Positions 1 through 64,000 of a DNA stretch of 64,000 nucleotides are shown piece by piece. The notes below the pieces were generated by a model. That model did no database searches. It was not told the origin of the DNA and saw only the letters and a program-made list of their open reading frames with translations. Position numbers and translations under genes: made by a program. The stretch's first letter is position 1. The number at the start of each line of letters is the position of its first letter. Origin of the DNA: Elysia crispata (Eukaryota; Mollusca; Gastropoda; Plakobranchidae); the NCBI GenBank assembly GCA_033675545.1, contig JAWDGP010006413.1:180001-244000 (forward strand), given 5' to 3'.

Positions 1-140
1 ATCTTTTTTTGTTTGTTTTTCTTGGTGAGGGAAAAAGAGGAAGAAGAAAAGGAATTCCTCATCCATAATATGTAAAAAACATAAAACGAACAAAAAACAA
101 AATACAATTCTCCATTTCTTTCCAACACGTAGCGTCTAGT

Positions 141-1173
141 CTCAGCAATCTATAGTCATAGAATAAGTTCTCTATGTGTATCACTGTCTCAGCAATCTAT
201 AGTCATAGAATAAGTTCTCTATGTGTATCACTGTCTCAGCAATCTATAGTCATAGAATAAGTTCTCTATGTGTATCACTGTCTCAGCAATCTATAGTCAT
301 AGAATAAGTTCTCTATGTGTATCACTGTCTCAGCAATCTATAGTCATAGAATAAGTTCTCTATGTGTATCACTGTCTCAGCAATCTATAGTCATAGAATA
401 AGTTCTCTATGTGTATCACTGTCTCAGTAATCTATAGTCATAGAATAAGTTCTCTATGTGTATCACTGTCTCAGCAATCTATAGTCATAGAATAAGTTCT
501 CTATGTGTATCACTGTCTCAGCAATCTATAGTCATAGAATAAGTTCTCTATGTGTATCACTGTCTCAGTAATCTATAGTCATAGAATAAGTTCTCTATGT
601 GTATCACTGTCTCAGCAATCTATAGTCATAGAATAAGTTCTCTATGTGTATCACTGTCTCAGCAATCTATAGTCATAGAATAAGTTCTCTATGTGTATCA
701 CTGTCTCAGCAATCTATAGTCATAGAATAAGTTCTCTATGTGTATCACTGTCTCAGCAATCTATAGTCATAGAATAAGTTCTCTATGTGTATCACTGTCT
801 CAGCAATCTATAGTCATAGAATAAGTTCTCTATGTGTATCACTGTCTCAGCAATCTATAGTCATAGAATAAGTTCTCTATGTGTATCACTGTCTCAGCAA
901 TCTATAGTCATAGAATAAGTTCTCTATGTGTATCACTGTCTCAGCAATCTATAGTCATAGAATAAGTTCTCTATGTGTATCACTGTCTCAGCAATCTATA
1001 GTCATAGAATAAGTTCTCTATGTGTATCACTGTCTCAGCAATCTATAGTCATAGAATAAGTTCTCTATGTGTATCACTGTCTCAGCAATCTATAGTCATA
1101 GAATAAGTTCTCTATGTGTATCACTGTCTCAGCAATCTATAGTCATAGAATAAGTTCTCTATGTGTATCACTG
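141..1173. repeat. 47-bp satellite array, 22 copies
   Basis: A 47-bp unit (starting CTCAGCAATCTATAGTCATA) is repeated head-to-tail 22 times almost without change. The only variant I saw is CAGCAATC to CAGTAATC in copies 7 (about 423) and 10 (about 564). The near identity implies recent expansion or homogenisation. The unit has no ORF and no spacers, so it is a satellite or minisatellite rather than CRISPR. Confidence 0.97.
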
Positions 1174-1286
1174 AACAGGAAAGTGTCGCCTGCTATCAAA
1201 ACTGAATCTTTTCATATTGTGAAACTCAGAGACACAAGACCAATAGCTTAGCGCAAAAGATTGAGACAACCCAATCTATGACGCGG

Positions 1287-1596
1287 TAAGAATTATAAGA
1301 GCTAGATTTTTAGGTAGTGCTCAGCAGTGGTTAGAGTAAGGCTTTTAAGTGAAAATGACCGAAAATGGCTTGAATTGGTGGGATTAGAACCATCGATTTA
1401 TAGATGCTTTAGGGAGCGTAGTGGCGTATTGGTATAAGCTATGTTCTCTTTGAGTGCCAAGGCGATGGGTGCCGAAGCATCTATAAATCGATCGTTCTAA
1501 TCCCACCAATTCAAGCATTTTCGGTCATTTTCACTTAAAAGCCTTACCCTAACCACTGCTGAGCACTACCTAAAATTCTAGCTCTTATAATTCTTA
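1287..1596. mobile_element. Foldback / MITE-like element with long inverted repeats
   Basis: Bases 1287-1409 and 1475-1596 are near-perfect reverse complements of about 120 bp, separated by a 65-bp loop. The outer ends read TAAGAATTATAAGAG and its complement. The left arm contains a tRNA D-arm-like stretch (GCTCAGCAGTGGTTAGAG), and the arms also contain GGTTCTAATCCCACC-like B-box sequence on the opposite strand. This suggests an origin from inverted copies of a tRNA-related short element. There is no coding capacity and I could not identify a target-site duplication. Confidence 0.8.
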
Positions 1597-1711
1597 ATCA
1601 TATTAACCCAGAGGTTTGCCTCCTCCAGATCTAAATATGACGCAGTAAACCATAATATAAACAGTCTTACAAAAGCCCTCTATCTAGTGATCAATCTCAA
1701 TAAATAAAATT

Positions 1712-1928
1712 GACTAATTCTGTATTTTTCCAATCTATTTTTTTTTTTTTTAGATCCTTTTAAACGCTTACTAGAAAGCTGTGAATTTTCGCATTAAGTG
1801 CATAAAAGTGCACTGCCTTGAGGGAATTCTTAGCCCTGCAGTTATTTTTTAACCCATATAGTAATGAAACTTTTAAAAAAAATCTGTTAAAAGATTTCAA
1901 TTTTACACAAATAGTTAACCATTCTTAC
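1712..1928. repeat. Dispersed repeat, copy A
   Basis: This stretch is clearly related to 32072-32282 in the same orientation. Both contain CCAATCT, a T-rich tract, TTAGATCC, AACGCTTA, AGAAAGCTGTGAATTTT and CATAAAAG.GCACTGCC in the same order and spacing. It is an interspersed repeat of unknown class with no ORF worth calling. Confidence 0.75.
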
Positions 1929-3570
1929 TCATTATACATGACCATCTTATCCAACATCACACTTTGCACAACCCATTTATTCGTCCATTATATCCCTAGT
2001 TATCCCATAAGTACAGGCCAAATGAAAGGTGTGCGAAAGATTTAAAAAAGAAGGCGTCATCAATACAATGGAATTGCTAGGGAAAATGAATTACTTTGCC
2101 ATGATACTTAAAAAAATAATTTGGTGGCTTGTTTCAATTTCAACGTTCAGCCTTTTTTTTTTTTAAGTGTTTTCAAAGCAATATCAATAGATGCAAAATT
2201 GATGTGGGATACTTTCATTTGTAGTTCTTGAGATGAAAAACATACTAGATACACAGACAAATATGAACCTATTTTAGTATACTACTATACTCTTCATTTA
2301 AAGATTGAAACGAAAATAATAAGAAGACCTGTGTAGTGAAGACTTGCTTTCATACTGCAGGTGAGGAAGGAAAAATTAGGTCTACCCTGCTATGGTACCG
2401 ACGACAAGTTGAACTGCGTAGTGATCTTTATGTTGACAAAAATGTGTTCATGCGAAACATTCATTTGTATACTTATCCTGAATCCAAATAAATCAGACAA
2501 AAAAGTATCCACAGTTACTTGAATGTACAGACGCAATGATAAATCAAAATTTCTCACAAGTCTTATCACCAACGTCATCACATGAAAAAGTACATTTACT
2601 GAAGTCTATTAGTTTGACATACTTTCACGTAAGACTTTGCAGTGCATTTTTGCCGTGCATTTGGTCACATCTTCTACCTAAACACAATCGATTTTCGTTG
2701 CATATCGAATTTGTTATTCTTTTTTCGGTGACGTAGATCTCTTATTCATCTTTTTGATTGTAACAAAAAGTCATGAGAATGGTGAGTTTCGAACATTTTC
2801 ACGATGTTAGTACTTTGAAAGTAAAATACTCTAGACCTAGCTTTCTTCCCGGCCCTCTCCAACCCCAAGTTGCCGGATTCCCGTTCTCCGGATTACCAAT
2901 CCTGAAAATCGACTGGCCCAAGTTGTGCCAACATTATCAAAGTATTTGAACTGGTCCGAATATTATCACAAAACAACAAATGTTACAGTATATGGTCTCA
3001 GCACCCAGAAAACATTGTGTGAACAGGTAATGATATGCAGCTATATATCCCAGCATTATTCAAAACGGGCCGTTAGAACAACTGATATTTTATTTACTCG
3101 GCAAGCCTAGAAAATCAGATTATGATAAATTGGTTAACGGATTAGAAAAGCATAATATCATTTTATATATTGGAAAATCACTGCCATGATTTTCTTTGTT
3201 TGCTGACTTGCTACGTTTTGAGAGAAGCAGACTCCGTGTAGACTTGGTATTTAAACCCATGTCTGGCTGCCCTCTTTGTTCCTAGAGATTTAACAAGCTG
3301 AGTGAAGGCCGCTGTCAAATTTCCGAATTTCGTGTCTGCTGGGACCAAAATAAGAAGCTCCAGATCTGCTTCCAAGTACCAGGAAGGTCAGGCTAGGTGT
3401 AAAGAAGTAAGCGACACTCGTTGATACAAAGAAGATAAGATAGGATAAGATAAGACACGATTTACTTTATCCAACCATCATTGGGAAATTCAAATTTGTC
3501 ATGGCTATTAACATAAATAGATATGCATACCTATACGATGAAAATTCGGATAAATATGAAAAAAATACAT

Positions 3571-3623
<53 letters not shown>

Positions 3624-4889
3624 AGCTAGATGCATAGGTAAGCTCGATGTTTATATAAGCTAAGTTAAAACAAATATATGCTAAAATGCGTTGAAAAATA
3701 TCGTAATTCTGCGTTTCAAAACTGGTTAAAAAGATAAAAAGATCTAGATTTTTTCTTATGTAATGATATTTTGACTTTATGCATATATTTAGTTACTGTA
3801 GAGCTTGAAAAAAAATAATGTGTGATAATCTACACAGATATCTTACCGGAACTCTAAATTACTTGACAAGAGGGCCAATGAAACGCTGGAAGAACCATTT
3901 TCCTGTGCTAACAATAAAAAATAAACTCATCAAACTTTAGAATTACATTATTTTGTAATGTACCAAATTAAAAAAAAAAACAACAAAAAACAAAACAAAA
4001 CAAAACAACAAACAAACAAAAACCCAAAAAAAAAAAAACCCAAGCAAACCGGGATTTCTTACTGCTACATCAAAACTGTTCCATTAGTAGTTATATTAGT
4101 AACCCTCTCATTAAACCTAAAAGTATGTACTTAAAGATATTGATAATGGAAGCAACACGCTTCTGAAATGTGAAGCTAAAGTACCGACATTTTGATTATC
4201 TACTTTCAGTTTAAAACAACGCTTCCTAAGTTAAACAAATGAGAAGGTGCAAAGGCATTCCTTCGATTGTCACGTGATTTAAATGAACAATGACAATCTT
4301 TTAAACGCGTAGTATATTTTAGGTTAAAATAAATAAGGCATCAATAAATAATTAAAAAAAAATTGCCACAAGGTTTTCAATAAATTATTGTGATCACTTT
4401 TTTGAGTAAGTTCATAAACTTCTTTTCAGCATTTAATAGAGTCGTGGTTATGGTCTTAAAATATATTTTTGATAGGAGTACGGAATGTTGTTCATTTATT
4501 CTTAGACTGATGTTTATCAAATCAAACTTCAATCATGATACATTGACGTCTTTTCATGTTTTCATATTTCAATTAAAGTCAAAGTCACTTGTAAAGTTTC
4601 TCCCACATCATTCTATAAATGCTTCAAATGAATAATCTGATAGGATCAGGAAAATGAAATATAATATATTATATAATTCAGACTTCATATCATGCCTTAT
4701 TTAGAGAACTTACATGTTCCTTGTTACACTGATCTGCTTTTTGCCTCAGGTCATCATGCTATGAGTCTAACGAAACAAAAATTAATTATACTTGTCCGCT
4801 TTTCTCTCTGTGTTAAGTGTAGAAAAGCTGACAACATTTTCGTCCTCTTAAGAAATGTCTTCCCCTCTCTGCGCTCAGTAGTTTGAGAA
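1929..4889. other. 5' intergenic region without a recognisable gene
   Basis: About 3 kb of AT-rich sequence. Short ORFs occur on both strands, but none has protein-like composition or a splice context. It contains a (TA)n tract (about 3571-3620) and an A-rich CAAAACAAAA tract (about 3970-4040). Any upstream 5' UTR exon of the large gene could lie here, but none is recognisable. Confidence 0.6.
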
Positions 4890-5050
4890 GCACTGGTGGC
4901 TGCTGAGTTAGAGGTCCTACCCTGATATCAGCAGGAACAGTCATTGAAAGTTCGAGCCCCACGCCGCCGTTATGTCAGTTTAAGGCTTCATTAATTCTGC
5001 TCCGCCCGGTAAGGGCTTCAGTTCGATCTACAAAAATACCTGAGACGGGC
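4890..5050 (+). mobile_element. tRNA-derived SINE-like unit
   Basis: The sequence carries an A-box-like stretch (GGTGGCTGCTGAGTTAGAGG, about 4895-4914) and, about 45 bp downstream, a B-box-like AAGTTCGAGCCCC (about 4948-4960). That is the spacing expected of a tRNA-derived pol III promoter, followed by a non-tRNA tail. It cannot be folded into a full tRNA. It ends about 100 bp before the start codon of the large gene, so it may overlap its promoter or 5' UTR. Confidence 0.45.
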
Positions 5051-5159
5051 AGCTTCAAATTACAAAATAAATATAAAACAGAAATGAAATAAAAAACAAT
5101 CCTCGTATTTTGGATTTCTTTTTCTCTCGTATTTGATTCGCAGGACACCGATCAGTGAC

Positions 5160-63660
<58,501 letters not shown>

Positions 63661-64000
63661 GTAGGTCTGGTGTTCACTTCCTGGTAACCTACTCATTTTT
63701 AGGCTGTTGCTGTTTAAACTGGATCAGCTAATGAAATTTGAAAAAGAGACAGGCTTGGGGAAGGGGGTTGATGTAATTTTTACCAATATCTGAGAATTAT
63801 AAAGTAATCGACTTATGCCCTTGACCTCTTCTACTTTCATATGATAAAAATTCACGACAGCCCAAAAACACAATGGTCGCCTGAAGCCTCTGTATAAATC
63901 ACTCCCACCTCTCCCCCCAAAATAACCTGATGGTTGTACATTTTTATTAAATCTATTCAAAGTTGGATGGTTGGTGAACTAAAGCTATGTACTTACGTTT
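63661..64000. other. Start of intron 60
   Basis: AT-rich sequence to the window edge; no further exon seen. Confidence 0.7.

Noticed and set aside
141-1173. CRISPR-like array
   Set aside because: Units are contiguous with no unique spacers, and the window is clearly eukaryotic.

Overview
This is a eukaryotic genomic window: AT-rich, intron-dense, with GT-AG splice sites, abundant microsatellites, minisatellites, SINE-like repeats and a DNA transposon. No prokaryotic-style operons, ribosome binding sites or CRISPR arrays are present. Many short AGATCTAGA-type motifs, long GA/CT and TCTA tracts and an extracellular-matrix gene of lophotrochozoan flavour suggest an invertebrate, most likely a mollusc and perhaps a gastropod. 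That placement is inference from composition, not proof.

Layout. Bases 1-5159 are intergenic or 5' flanking: a 22-copy 47-bp satellite (141-1173), a foldback element with about 120-bp arms (1287-1596), a dispersed repeat whose sister copy lies at 32072-32282, and a SINE-like unit (about 4890-5050) just upstream of the first coding exon. From 5160 to the right edge the window is dominated by one plus-strand gene, of which I resolve 60 coding exons (7,921 coding bases, 2,640 codons plus one base). The gene continues past base 64000, so its C terminus is not seen.

The encoded protein reads: signal peptide; Gln/Asn/Pro/Ser/Tyr-rich linker; VWA domain 1 (exons 2-4); an 18-nt microexon; a papilin-like Cys cassette (exon 6); VWA domain 2 (exons 7-9); an atypical EGF domain (exon 10); then 50 consecutive calcium-binding EGF (cbEGF) domains, each one symmetrical phase-1 exon of 126 nt (46 of them) or 123 nt (four). 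No TB/8-Cys domain is seen, so it is fibrillin-like only in its cbEGF array. The expected product is a very long, secreted, calcium-stiffened rod with two adhesive VWA heads. Exons 14-24 (except 19) are a young amplification; exons 15-17 and their introns form exactly 807-bp tandem units.

Intron 20 (24016-28719) carries a hAT-like DNA transposon (about 24315-28300) with TIR-like ends, a BED-like zinc-finger ORF and a transposase ORF separated by a frame offset. Other mobile remnants are a minus-strand LINE C-terminal fragment (44759-44930) and two copies of a tRNA-derived SINE on the minus strand.

The most unusual feature is that at least nine of the 60 exons have tandem repeats straddling an exon/intron boundary. 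The duplicated unit contains the splice acceptor or donor, often with part of the exon, so arrays of decoy splice sites or dead half-exons sit next to the functional one.
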